This document shows positions 15,161 to 23,760 of a stretch of 64,000 nt of DNA, piece after piece. The DNA is from Klebsiella michiganensis (GTDB taxonomy: Bacteria; Pseudomonadota; Gammaproteobacteria; Enterobacterales; Enterobacteriaceae). The translations under genes and the position numbers were made by a program. The notes beneath the pieces are model-generated. The model ran no database searches, was not told the DNA's origin, and worked only from the letters and a program-made list of their open reading frames with translations. The stretch covers positions 2,480,001-2,544,000 of the forward strand of contig CP011077.1 of NCBI GenBank assembly GCA_000963575.1, in the 5' to 3' direction. The number at the start of each line of letters is the position of its first letter. Positions within the stretch are counted from its first letter, which is position 1.

Positions 15161-16786
15161 ATGCCATCATCGCCTCGCCAGACTACGATCGCTCGCGGTC
15201 TGGCATTAGCGGCAGCCTTTGCTGCTTTCAGCGCCAGCGCCGCCCCGGTAAAGGGCGGGGAATTGGTCTACCTGGAACAACAGGCTCACACCAACCTTTA
15301 TCCTCCGGCCGGGGGTTTTTACCCGAACGGCGGGATCCTGAACCAAATCACCGACAAACTGACCTGGCAAAACCCCAAAACGCTGGAAGTGGAGCCGTGG
15401 ATTGCCGAATCCTGGACCAGCAATGCCGACAAAACCGAATACACCTTCAAGCTGCACCCGGGGGTGACCTTCTCCGACGGCACTCCGCTGGACGCCAACG
15501 CCGTGGCCAAAAACTTTGACACCTACGGCCTCGGCAACAAAGCCCTGCGCCTGCCGGTATCTGAGGTGATCAACAACTACGATCATAGTGAGGTTGTGGA
15601 CCCGCTGACCGTGAAATTCTTCTTTAAAAAACCCTCTCCGGGCTTTTTACAGGGCACCGCGACCATCGGCTCTGGCCTGGTTTCCCTGAAAACGCTGTCC
15701 CGCACCTTTGATGAGCTAGGTGATGCCCGGAATATCATCGGCTCCGGCCCGTTCGTGGTACAGAACGAAACTCTGGGGCGTGAAGTGGATCTGGTTGCGC
15801 GCAAAGACTACCAGTGGGGGCCTAAAAATAGCCCGCAGCAGGGCCCCGCCAACCTCAACGGCATTAAGATTCTGGTCACGCCGGAGGACAGCGTGCGCAT
15901 CGGCGCTCTGCTGGCAGGCCAGGCCGACTTCATTCGCCAGGTGCAGGCTTATGACGAGAAGCAGGCCACCGACCAGAAATTCCCCATTTACGCCGCCCCT
16001 ACCCGGGGCGTGAACGACGGCATTGCGCTGCGCCCGGATAACCCCCTGGTAGCCGACGTCAAAGTTCGCCAGGCCCTGCTGCACGGCACCAACGCTCAGC
16101 AGGTGGTCGACACCCTGTTCTCCGCTAACTACCCGGTTGCCAGGTCGGTAATTGCCAGCACCGCAGCAGGCTATGTTGACCTGCGCGATAAGCTGAAATA
16201 TGACCCGGCGCTGGCAAATAAGCTGCTCGACGAAGCCGGCTGGCAAAAAGGCAGCAACGGTATTCGCCAGAAAGACGGCAAGCCGCTGGCGCTGACCATT
16301 TACGAATCCCTGCCGCAGCCGCAGAACAAAGAGGTTCTCCAGCTGGTTGCCCAGCAGTGGAAACAAATCGGCGTCGGGCTCAGCGTGCGCGCCGGTGATG
16401 CCGGCAGCCGGGTGCTGGATACCAACAATCCGCAGAAAACCGGCGTGAACGTCATCGAAGTGGGCCGCGCCGACCCGGATGTGATCAAAAGTCAGTTCCA
16501 TCCGGCCAACCGCGACGCCCTGCTGCAAAAAGGCGGCCTCAGCGCCACCTCGCAGTTTACCGACGACAAGCTGAATGCTCTGCTGGTAGGGATCTCTTCC
16601 GAAGTTGATCCGCAGAAGCGCCTGGCGCTGGCGGGGGATGCCCAGCGCTATCTCATCGACCAGGCCTACGTCATCCCTATCTTTGAAGAGCCGCAGGTTT
16701 TTGCCGGGGCGCCGTGGCTGAAAGGCGTGGCTTTTGAAGCGGTCGGGCGCCCGTCGTTCTACGCCGCCTGGCTTGAAAAACACTAA
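15161..16786 (+). CDS. Peptide/nickel-type ABC transporter substrate-binding protein (KPN_01854-like)
   Basis: This 541-residue periplasmic binding protein of the SBP_bac_5 class has a signal peptide to about residue 27 (SASA). It shows the family layout: VYLEQQAHTNLYPPA near the N-terminus, the W-x-P-x-IAESW block, YTFKLHPGVTFSDGTPLDA near residue 100, and VRQALLHGTN in the second lobe. It would bind a peptide-like or other small organic solute for the permeases encoded next. The cluster (binding protein, two permeases, double ATPase, luciferase-like monooxygenase, AhpD-like protein) corresponds to the KPN_01854 to KPN_01859 type of Klebsiella as I recall it. The ligand is unknown. Translation may be gated by the leader stem. 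Confidence 0.88.
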   Translation: MPSSPRQTTIARGLALAAAFAAFSASAAPVKGGELVYLEQQAHTNLYPPAGGFYPNGGILNQITDKLTWQNPKTLEVEPWIAESWTSNADKTEYTFKLHPGVTFSDGTPLDANAVAKNFDTYGLGNKALRLPVSEVINNYDHSEVVDPLTVKFFFKKPSPGFLQGTATIGSGLVSLKTLSRTFDELGDARNIIGSGPFVVQNETLGREVDLVARKDYQWGPKNSPQQGPANLNGIKILVTPEDSVRIGALLAGQADFIRQVQAYDEKQATDQKFPIYAAPTRGVNDGIALRPDNPLVADVKVRQALLHGTNAQQVVDTLFSANYPVARSVIASTAAGYVDLRDKLKYDPALANKLLDEAGWQKGSNGIRQKDGKPLALTIYESLPQPQNKEVLQLVAQQWKQIGVGLSVRAGDAGSRVLDTNNPQKTGVNVIEVGRADPDVIKSQFHPANRDALLQKGGLSATSQFTDDKLNALLVGISSEVDPQKRLALAGDAQRYLIDQAYVIPIFEEPQVFAGAPWLKGVAFEAVGRPSFYAAWLEKH

Positions 16787-16795
16787 GGGGCAGCC

Positions 16796-17740
16796 ATGAC
16801 ACGTTATCTGGCCGGGCGCGTGGCCCAGGCGTTGCTGGTACTGTGGGCGGCCTATAGCGTGTCGTTCATTCTTCTACAGCTCTTACCTGGCGATGCCGTT
16901 CTGATCAAATTCCAGAACCCGGATCTCGGGCTTAGCCCGGAGCAGATTCAGGAGATGCGGGCTTTCTACGGCGAAAGCACGCCGCTCTGGCAGCAATATT
17001 TAACAACGCTCGGCCATATGCTGCGCGGCCAATTCGGTTACTCCATTGAAGCTGGCGTTTCGGTCAGTCAGCTGATTGCCGCTAACCTCCCCGCCACGCT
17101 GCGCCTGGCCGGGCTGGGGTTTGCCGCCGCGATTGTTCTCGCCGTGGCAATTTCGGCAGCCTCGACGCTCGCACCGCTTCGCTGGCTGAGAACGCTGGGT
17201 GCCAACCTACCGGCGCTGTTCATTGCCGTGCCTACGTTTTGGCTCGGCATTGCGCTGATCCAGCTGTTTTCCTTCCAGTGGCGGCTGATCCCGGTAATTA
17301 ACCCCGGTTTCTGGCAGGGGCTGATTTTGCCGGTCGCCACCCTTGCACTACCCATTAGCGCCCCCCTTGCCCAACTGTTGATGCGAAATATCGACCAGGT
17401 GCTGACTCAGCCGTATGTCGCCGTTGCCCGGGCAAAAGGCGGCAGCCGCGCCGGGGTGCTGTGGCGACACGTTGCCCGCAACGCCCTGTTGCCGGTGCTG
17501 ACCGTGGCCGGCTTATTGCTGGGCGAACTGATTGCCGGGGCGCTTATCACCGAAACCGTCTTTGGCCTTAACGGCCTGGGTCAGTTGACCCAGCGGGCGG
17601 TTAATAATCAGGACGTCGCCGTGCTGCAGGCGGTGGTCATGATCTCCGCGCTGAGCTTCGTGGTCATTAATCTGCTGGTGGATGTGATTTATCCCCTGCT
17701 CGATCCGCGCCTTAAATCTATTCGGGGAGTAACCGCATGA
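16796..17740 (+). CDS. ABC transporter permease (DppB type)
   Basis: This 314-residue inner-membrane permease has about six helices. The N-terminus (RVAQALLVLWAAYSVSFILLQLLPGD) is typical of DppB/OppB proteins, and the EAA loop lies near residue 215 (VARAKGGSRAGVLWRHVARNALLPVL). It follows the binding-protein gene by nine bases and overlaps the next permease by four bases (ATGA). It forms half of the translocation pore. Confidence 0.92.
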   Translation: MTRYLAGRVAQALLVLWAAYSVSFILLQLLPGDAVLIKFQNPDLGLSPEQIQEMRAFYGESTPLWQQYLTTLGHMLRGQFGYSIEAGVSVSQLIAANLPATLRLAGLGFAAAIVLAVAISAASTLAPLRWLRTLGANLPALFIAVPTFWLGIALIQLFSFQWRLIPVINPGFWQGLILPVATLALPISAPLAQLLMRNIDQVLTQPYVAVARAKGGSRAGVLWRHVARNALLPVLTVAGLLLGELIAGALITETVFGLNGLGQLTQRAVNNQDVAVLQAVVMISALSFVVINLLVDVIYPLLDPRLKSIRGVTA

Positions 17741-18597
17741 CGACCGTTGATATCAATACTCAGCTGCCGCGCCGTGCAGTACGTCGCTTTTCCGGCCTGC
17801 GCGCTAACCTTCAGCCTGGCCTTTGGCTGGCCTGGTTAACGCTGATTATTATTGCGCTCTGGGCGCTCTTTCCGACGCTATTCACACACTGGAGTCCAAC
17901 CGAAGGCGTGCCGGGTGCTCAGCGTCTTGCGCCCCAGGCCGGGCACTGGCTAGGCACCGACCAGCTTGGCCGCGATCTCTACGCCCGCATCGTTTGGGGA
18001 GCATCTCACTCGCTTTCAGGCGCGTTGGTGGCCGTGGCACTCGGTCTGGGGGTCGGCACCGCGCTGGGCATCCTGGCGGGAGCCACCGGCGGTAAAACGG
18101 AACACGCGCTGATGCGCGGCGTGGATGTCCTGCTGGCGATCCCCGGTCTACTGCTGTCGCTCAGCGTCATTATTCTGCTTGGTTTCGGCACGGTAAACGC
18201 GGCCATCGCGGTGGGCGTGACGTCCATCGCTAACTTTACCCGTCTGGCTCGGGCAGAAGTGGTCCGTATTCGCCACAGCGATTATGTCGAGGCGGCCGTC
18301 GGCAGCGGTGGCACCTTTCTGCAGGTGCTGTGGCGTCATATTTTGCCGAACGCTTTGACTACCGTCCTCGCGTTTGCCGCGCTGCAGTTCGGCTCCGCCA
18401 TTCTGGCGTTGTCTACGCTGAGTTTTCTGGGTTACGGCACGCCGCCCCCGACGCCGGAATGGGGCCTGCTGATTGCTGAAGGCCGGAACTACCTGGCAAC
18501 GGCCTGGTGGCTTTCTACGTTTCCGGGCGTTGTTGTCGTGGCCGTCGTGTTGGCCGTCAACCGCATTAGCCACCATTTTGCCCGGAGCACGTCATGA
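17737..18597 (+). CDS. ABC transporter permease (DppC type)
   Basis: This 286-residue permease pairs with the preceding one. It has an N-terminal cytoplasmic tail and a helix, then HWLGTDQLGRDLYARIVWGASHSL near residue 70, the usual DppC/OppC motif. The EAA loop is at about 180-215 (RLARAEVVRIRHSDYVEAA followed by LWRHILPNALT). Both ends overlap neighbouring genes by ATGA. Confidence 0.92.
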   Translation: MTTVDINTQLPRRAVRRFSGLRANLQPGLWLAWLTLIIIALWALFPTLFTHWSPTEGVPGAQRLAPQAGHWLGTDQLGRDLYARIVWGASHSLSGALVAVALGLGVGTALGILAGATGGKTEHALMRGVDVLLAIPGLLLSLSVIILLGFGTVNAAIAVGVTSIANFTRLARAEVVRIRHSDYVEAAVGSGGTFLQVLWRHILPNALTTVLAFAALQFGSAILALSTLSFLGYGTPPPTPEWGLLIAEGRNYLATAWWLSTFPGVVVVAVVLAVNRISHHFARSTS

Positions 18598-20213
18598 ATA
18601 CGCCACTGCTAAAAATCACCGATCTGAGTATCGCCTGGCGCCAGCGCGGCGCTAACAAACGCGTGGTGCATAACGCATCCTTTAGTCTTAACGCCGGAGA
18701 GGTGCTGGCGATAGTCGGCGAGTCTGGCTCAGGGAAAACCACCCTCGCCCAGTCGATAATTGGGCTCCTGGGGGAAAACGGAGTTATTGAATCCGGTGAA
18801 ATACTGCTCAACGGGGAAGCTATTAGCCGCTGGTCAGACCGTCAGCTCGACGCCCTGCGCGGGGCCAGTATCAGCCTGATCCCCCAGGACCCAGGCAGTT
18901 CGCTTAACCCAGTGAAGACCATCGGCCAGCAGGTGGCCGAAGTGCTGAAACTCCATACCCGTTTGCCAAAAGCCGAGCGGGAGAGCCAGGTTGTAGCCCT
19001 GCTTGAAAAAGTGGGCCTGAGCCATCCCCTGCAGCGCGCAGGGCAATATCCGCATCAGCTTTCCGGCGGGATGAAGCAGCGGGTGCTGATCGCCATGGCT
19101 ATCGCCCTTAAACCGGCGTTAATTATCGCCGATGAGCCGACCAGCGCGCTGGACGTCACGGTGCAGAAACGCATTCTCGATTTGCTGGATACCCTGCGCC
19201 GTGAGTCCGGCACGGCGGTGCTGTTTGTGACACACGACCTGGCGCTGGCCGCCCAGCGTTCCGACCGTATTCTGGTGTTTCGCGACGGGCGAATTCAGGA
19301 GGCTGGCCCAACGGCTGAGGTCGTTAAGCAGCCTAAAAACCCCTATACCCGCCAGCTGTTTGCCGATGCGCCGGGGCTGTCACGCACGCTGCGAGCCTGG
19401 CCTGTACGGGCACCACAAACGGCGGCCATCGAAATCCGCAACCTTAGTCAGCACTTTTCCCTTGGGAAAGGCAGTGACCAGACGCTCCGGGCGCTGGACA
19501 AGGTGTCATTTACCGTGGCCAAAGGCACAACCCACGCGCTGGTGGGCGAGTCCGGATCGGGTAAATCCACGCTTGCCCGCATTTTGCTTGGCTTCCAGAA
19601 GCCGGATAGCGGGCAGGTGCTGATCGACGGTATCGACACCACCGATCTCAGTCCACAAGCCCGGCGTCAGCTTAGGCAAAAAATTCAGCTGGTGTACCAG
19701 AACCCATTCGCGTCGCTTGACCCGAGCCAGACGCTGTTCCGCATCATTGAAGAGCCACTGCTTAACTTCCACAGGCTGCCAAAAGCCGAACGACGTGCCA
19801 GGGTAGAAGCCATTGCCGAACGCGTGGCGCTCCCGCTCGAAACATTAACCCGTAAGCCCCGGGAGCTTTCCGGCGGGCAGAGGCAGCGCGTGGCTATTGC
19901 CCGGGCGCTGATTCTGGAACCGCAAATTCTGGTGCTGGATGAAGCCACCTCTGCGCTGGATGTCACCGTGCAGGCACAAATTCTGCGCCTGCTTGACGAC
20001 TTACAGCGGCAACTCAGCCTGACTTACCTGTTTATCTCCCACGACCTGGCAACAGTCCGCCGGCTGGCGCACAGCGTTTCAGTACTGCGCGCCGGTGAGT
20101 TGGTGGATACCGGCCCGATTGCCGACGTATTTAACGCCCCGGCCAGCGATTACACCTGGCAGTTGCTGAACGCTATTCCCGACATTGGCTCCGGCCATAA
20201 GGACGTTGCATGA
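18594..20213 (+). CDS. ABC transporter ATPase with two fused nucleotide-binding domains (DppD-DppF type)
   Basis: This 539-residue protein carries two ATPase modules in one chain. The first has Walker A (GESGSGKTT) near residue 41, LSGGMKQR near 155 and an Asp-Glu-Pro Walker B near 178. The second has GESGSGKST near residue 318, LSGGQRQR near 423 and LVLDEATSALD near 445. Peptide importers usually use separate DppD and DppF proteins; the fused GsiA/YejF layout is common for accessory systems. The linker contains the oligopeptide-transporter C-terminal motif KNPYTRQLF. Overlaps of four bases on both sides keep it in strict operon with permeases and oxidoreductase. Confidence 0.93.
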   Translation: MNTPLLKITDLSIAWRQRGANKRVVHNASFSLNAGEVLAIVGESGSGKTTLAQSIIGLLGENGVIESGEILLNGEAISRWSDRQLDALRGASISLIPQDPGSSLNPVKTIGQQVAEVLKLHTRLPKAERESQVVALLEKVGLSHPLQRAGQYPHQLSGGMKQRVLIAMAIALKPALIIADEPTSALDVTVQKRILDLLDTLRRESGTAVLFVTHDLALAAQRSDRILVFRDGRIQEAGPTAEVVKQPKNPYTRQLFADAPGLSRTLRAWPVRAPQTAAIEIRNLSQHFSLGKGSDQTLRALDKVSFTVAKGTTHALVGESGSGKSTLARILLGFQKPDSGQVLIDGIDTTDLSPQARRQLRQKIQLVYQNPFASLDPSQTLFRIIEEPLLNFHRLPKAERRARVEAIAERVALPLETLTRKPRELSGGQRQRVAIARALILEPQILVLDEATSALDVTVQAQILRLLDDLQRQLSLTYLFISHDLATVRRLAHSVSVLRAGELVDTGPIADVFNAPASDYTWQLLNAIPDIGSGHKDVA

Positions 20214-21256
20214 CTATCAAACGACTGGGCTTTTTTACCCGCCTTCTTGACCACGCCCCGCCCGCCGAGCGCTACCGGCTGGCAACGGAGCAAATTATTC
20301 ATGCCGAATGGCACGGTTTTGACGCCGCCTGGGTGGCACAGCACCATTTCCACGAGGCAGAAGGTGGCCTGCCCGCCCCGCTGGTCTTTCTGAGCCATGT
20401 CGCGGCGCATACCCGACGCATACGCCTTGGCACAGGGATTATTACTCTGCCAATGGAGTCTGCGCTTCGCGTTGCTGAGGACGCGGTTGTATTGGATCTG
20501 CTGAGCGGCGGACGCTTTGAGCTTGGCGTCGGCTCAGGCGGCACCCCGGGTTCTTTTCCAGCTTTTGGCCTGCAAAGCGCGGACAGAGGCAAAATATACG
20601 CTGATAACCTCACGCGGCTGCGATCGGCCCTGAGCGATGAGCCGCTTGCCGGCACGGATAACCACCTTTACCCGGCTTCACCACAGCTAAAAAACCGTAT
20701 CTGGCAGGCGACATTTTCCGTTGACGGCGGCGCGCGGGCAGGAAAAGCGGGCGACGGGTTGATGCTTTCCCGCACTCAACCTCGTCCCGTTGATGCGCTG
20801 GATACGCCGCTGGATGAGATACAAAACCCGATCATCGATGCCTATCTGGATGCCTTGCCCGAAGGCGTGGAGCCTCGCATCCTGGGATCCAGAACTGGCT
20901 TTGTTACCGACGACGGCGAACTGGCAAGGCAGCTCGCGGCCAAAGGGCTGCGTCAACAGGCAGAACAGCACCGGGCGCAGGGGCACCCGGTGTTGGGCGA
21001 CACGCTGGAAAACCATATTGCCTCGTTTGACGTTCACCTCGGCACGCCGCAGCAGGTCATTGCCTCGCTGGCACGGGACAGTACGCTCCAGCGGGTGACT
21101 GATCTTTCATTCCAGGTGCATTCCATCGATCCGCCGCACGCTTACATTTTGCGTTCTATCGAACTTCTGGCCCAGCAGGTTGCCCCGGCGCTCGGCTGGG
21201 TTCGCAGCAGCGCCCGCCCAACGTCTACATCGTCATTGTCTAAGGAGTCATTATGA
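20210..21256 (+). CDS. Luciferase-like FMN-dependent monooxygenase (KPN_01858-like)
   Basis: This 348-residue protein has the bacterial luciferase-like TIM-barrel pattern. It shows WVAQHHFHEAEGG near residue 45, RIRLGTGIITLPMESALRVAEDAVVLDLLSGG... features near residues 75-105 and the GRFELGVGSGG motif for flavin phosphate binding. Such enzymes use reduced FMN and oxygen to oxidise small molecules, often sulfur- or nitrogen-containing ones, and need a separate flavin reductase, which I do not see here. ATGA overlaps couple it to the transporter ATPase and to the following AhpD-like gene. It probably acts on the imported compound in the cytoplasm. Confidence 0.85.
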   Translation: MTIKRLGFFTRLLDHAPPAERYRLATEQIIHAEWHGFDAAWVAQHHFHEAEGGLPAPLVFLSHVAAHTRRIRLGTGIITLPMESALRVAEDAVVLDLLSGGRFELGVGSGGTPGSFPAFGLQSADRGKIYADNLTRLRSALSDEPLAGTDNHLYPASPQLKNRIWQATFSVDGGARAGKAGDGLMLSRTQPRPVDALDTPLDEIQNPIIDAYLDALPEGVEPRILGSRTGFVTDDGELARQLAAKGLRQQAEQHRAQGHPVLGDTLENHIASFDVHLGTPQQVIASLARDSTLQRVTDLSFQVHSIDPPHAYILRSIELLAQQVAPALGWVRSSARPTSTSSLSKESL

Positions 21257-22344
21257 GTCATTCGGATCTGCTCCATCACCTGGCAGATATCATCCCCGGA
21301 ACGGCGCTTGCAGAAGCGCGGGAAATCCGCGAGGCCGCCACTGTTCACGCCCAGGGCAGCTATGAGGCGCTTTTCGGCGAGGCAGGCTCAAGTGGCCTGA
21401 CGTTAGAGGACAGACTGCATCTCGCCAGGCGAGTAGCGGAGTGGCACGACGATGCGCAGCTCACAGAGCACTACACCCGCCGTCTGGCAGGCAAATCCGC
21501 CAGCGAACGCTTTAGCCGCTGGCTGGATCATGCCGAGAGGCTGAGTTTCCAGCCGGTTCAGGCTGGCCCGCAGGACGTCAAGGCCCTGATTCTGGCGGGC
21601 TTTAGCGAAGAAGAAGTGGTGACATCATCACAAATTATCGGATTCGTGGCCTTCCAGAGCCGCCTGCTGCGCGGCCTGCGCCTGATTGGAGGCCAGCCGG
21701 TAGACGGTGAGCAGGTGCGCATTCCGGCCGCCGGAGAGTGGCACCGCCAGCCGTTAACCGCCAGCGGCCAGTCTGCCCCGGTGGCATTTACCCAGGCCGA
21801 GCTTAACTGGGAACCCTGGATTGCCGCCCTGCCTTATGCGGAATACGATCCGGCTCAGCAGGAAACCCTGAAGCGCTTCGGGCATCAGGACTCGGATTAT
21901 TTCCGCCTGCTGGGCCGCAATCTGCCGGTGCTGGAACAGCGCACGCTCACCGATAAGGGTATTTTCTACACGCCGGGGGGGTTGCCCCGCGCCGAGCGCG
22001 AACTTGCCGCCACGGTTGCCAGCAAGGTAAACGGCTGCATTTACTGCGCCTCCGTTCACGCCCGCAAGGCCAGCCAGCTTTCAAAACATAACGAAGCCGT
22101 CGAGCGTTTGCTTGCCATAGAACCGGGCGAAACGCTGAGCGATGGGCAGTCACCTCGCTGGCAGGCGGAAATTAACTTTTCTGCCGCGCTATCCGCCACG
22201 CCGGCGAGCGCCAACGTTCAGCAAATACAGGCGCTGAGGGATCTGGGATTAAGCGAGCTTGAATTGCTGGATTTGGTGCAGTCCACGGCCTTTTTCGCCT
22301 GGGCAAACCGTCTGATGCTGACCCTGGGCGAGCCGTTTAACTGA
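21253..22344 (+). CDS. Two-domain CMD/AhpD-like protein (Avi_7170 and Avi_7169 types fused)
   Basis: This 363-residue protein appears to join two carboxymuconolactone-decarboxylase-like domains. The N-terminal part (about 1-165) contains LILAGFSEEEVVTSSQIIGFVAFQSRLLRGLRL, helical CMD character without a CxxC pair. The C-terminal part (about 185-363) carries ERELAATVASKVNGCIYCASVHARKA, the CxxC-x-x-H redox motif of AhpD-type peroxidases (the spacing here is Cys-Ile-Tyr-Cys). These two families are encoded by separate adjacent genes in some Rhizobiaceae, as I recall. It is the last gene of the operon, coupled by ATGA to the monooxygenase, and is followed by a GC-rich hairpin. A peroxide or disulfide role is expected. 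Confidence 0.8.
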   Translation: MSHSDLLHHLADIIPGTALAEAREIREAATVHAQGSYEALFGEAGSSGLTLEDRLHLARRVAEWHDDAQLTEHYTRRLAGKSASERFSRWLDHAERLSFQPVQAGPQDVKALILAGFSEEEVVTSSQIIGFVAFQSRLLRGLRLIGGQPVDGEQVRIPAAGEWHRQPLTASGQSAPVAFTQAELNWEPWIAALPYAEYDPAQQETLKRFGHQDSDYFRLLGRNLPVLEQRTLTDKGIFYTPGGLPRAERELAATVASKVNGCIYCASVHARKASQLSKHNEAVERLLAIEPGETLSDGQSPRWQAEINFSAALSATPASANVQQIQALRDLGLSELELLDLVQSTAFFAWANRLMLTLGEPFN

Positions 22345-22363
22345 CCGTGAACAGGTGAGTCAC

Positions 22364-22400
22364 GGCGGGCCTCGAGGGAATGATCCTCCGGCCCGCCTTT
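22364..22400 (+). terminator. Probable terminator of the ABC/monooxygenase operon
   Basis: GGCGGGCC (22364-22371) pairs with GGCCCGCC (22390-22397), with an inner GAGG/CCTC extension, followed by TTTAG. The T-run is short, so efficiency is uncertain. It lies between the convergent CMD gene and paaK. Confidence 0.65.
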
Positions 22401-22420
22401 AGTGACAACGTCACAAATAA

Positions 22421-23737
22421 CTAGTGATTTGCCGCCTGGCGTAGGTCACACACCCGGATAGCCTTCCCTTCTGAGCGCGGCAGGCTGCCGCAGTTCACGA
22501 TGGTAATATCCGTTGAAATCCCCACCATCGACTTAATACGGTGGCGCAGTTCGTGGCAAACCGCACAGCGCTGTTCGTGGCTCAGATACAGGCTACTTTC
22601 CTTCAGCTCCACCTTGATGGCCAGGGTATCCAGATGGCCACGACGATGCACCTCCAGCTGATAATGCGGCGCCAGATGCGGGAACTTCAGGATCTCCTCT
22701 TCCAGCTGGGACGGGAACACATTCACCCCGCGGATAATCAGCATGTCGTCTGAACGGCCGGTAATCTGGTCCATGCGGCGCATGGTACGAGCGCTGCCCG
22801 GCAGCAGGCGCGTTAAATCGCGGGTGCGGTAGCGGATCACCGGCAGTGCCTCTTTGGTCAGCGTGGTGAACAGCAGTTCGCCGTGTTCCCCGTCGTCCAG
22901 CGGGACGCCACTCTGGGGATCAACGATTTCCGGGTAGAAATGGTCTTCCCAAATCGTCGGGCCATCGCGCGACTCCAGACACTCCATCGCCACGCCCGGC
23001 CCCATCACTTCTGACAGCCCGTAAATGTCGAGCGCGGTAATACCTAAGCGGCGTTCAATCTCTCCCCGCATGGCTTTAGTCCACGGCTCCGCGCCAAAGA
23101 CGCCGACGCGGAGCGAACATCCGCTGGCGTCGCCGCCCATCTGGCGTTCCAGCTCTTCAATCAGGTTCAGGCACCAGGACGGCGTGACCATGATCATGTC
23201 CGGCTGAAAATCGCGTATCAGCTGCGCCTGTTTTTCCGTCTGGCCGCCGGACATCGGGATAACTGTCGCCCCGAGGCGCTCCGCGCCGTAGTGCGCCCCC
23301 AGCCCGCCGGTAAACAGGCCATAGCCGTAGGAGACGTGAATTTTGTCTTTTGGCGTTCCCCCCGCCGCACGCAGAGAACGCGCCACCAGGTTCGCCCAGT
23401 TATCAATGTCGTTTTGGGTGTAGCCCACGACAGTAGGTTTGCCCGTCGTACCAGAAGAAGCGTGAATACGAACAACCTGCTCCATCGGCACGGCGAACGT
23501 GTCAAAAGGATAGTTATCGCGCAGATCCTGCTTAGTGGTGCAAGGGAACAGGCGAATATCTTTCAGCTCTTTAAAATCATCAGGGTGTACGCCCACGGCG
23601 TCAAATTTACGCTTATACATCGGGACGTTGTTATAGGCATGGTTCAGCGTCCATTTCAGGCGCTGGGTTTGCAGGGCCTGAAGCTCATCCCGCGATGCGG
23701 TTTCAATCGTTTCCAGCTTAGTGGCAGAGGTTATCAT
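22421..23737 (-). CDS. paaK: Phenylacetate-CoA ligase
   Basis: This 438-residue adenylate-forming enzyme activates phenylacetate with ATP and CoA to phenylacetyl-CoA, the first step of the aerobic pathway. The P-loop-like motif ASSGTTGKPT is near residue 93, the YGLSEVMGPG block near 240 and YRTRDLTRLLP near 310. Length and motifs match PaaK throughout. It is the last gene of the leftward paaABCDEFGHIJK unit, 23 bp after paaJ. In E. coli paaXY follow here; in this genome the position is taken by a convergent ABC transporter operon. Confidence 0.97.
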   Translation of the reverse strand: MITSATKLETIETASRDELQALQTQRLKWTLNHAYNNVPMYKRKFDAVGVHPDDFKELKDIRLFPCTTKQDLRDNYPFDTFAVPMEQVVRIHASSGTTGKPTVVGYTQNDIDNWANLVARSLRAAGGTPKDKIHVSYGYGLFTGGLGAHYGAERLGATVIPMSGGQTEKQAQLIRDFQPDMIMVTPSWCLNLIEELERQMGGDASGCSLRVGVFGAEPWTKAMRGEIERRLGITALDIYGLSEVMGPGVAMECLESRDGPTIWEDHFYPEIVDPQSGVPLDDGEHGELLFTTLTKEALPVIRYRTRDLTRLLPGSARTMRRMDQITGRSDDMLIIRGVNVFPSQLEEEILKFPHLAPHYQLEVHRRGHLDTLAIKVELKESSLYLSHEQRCAVCHELRHRIKSMVGISTDITIVNCGSLPRSEGKAIRVCDLRQAANH

Positions 23738-23760
23738 TATTAGGGTACTCGCAGGTTTGA

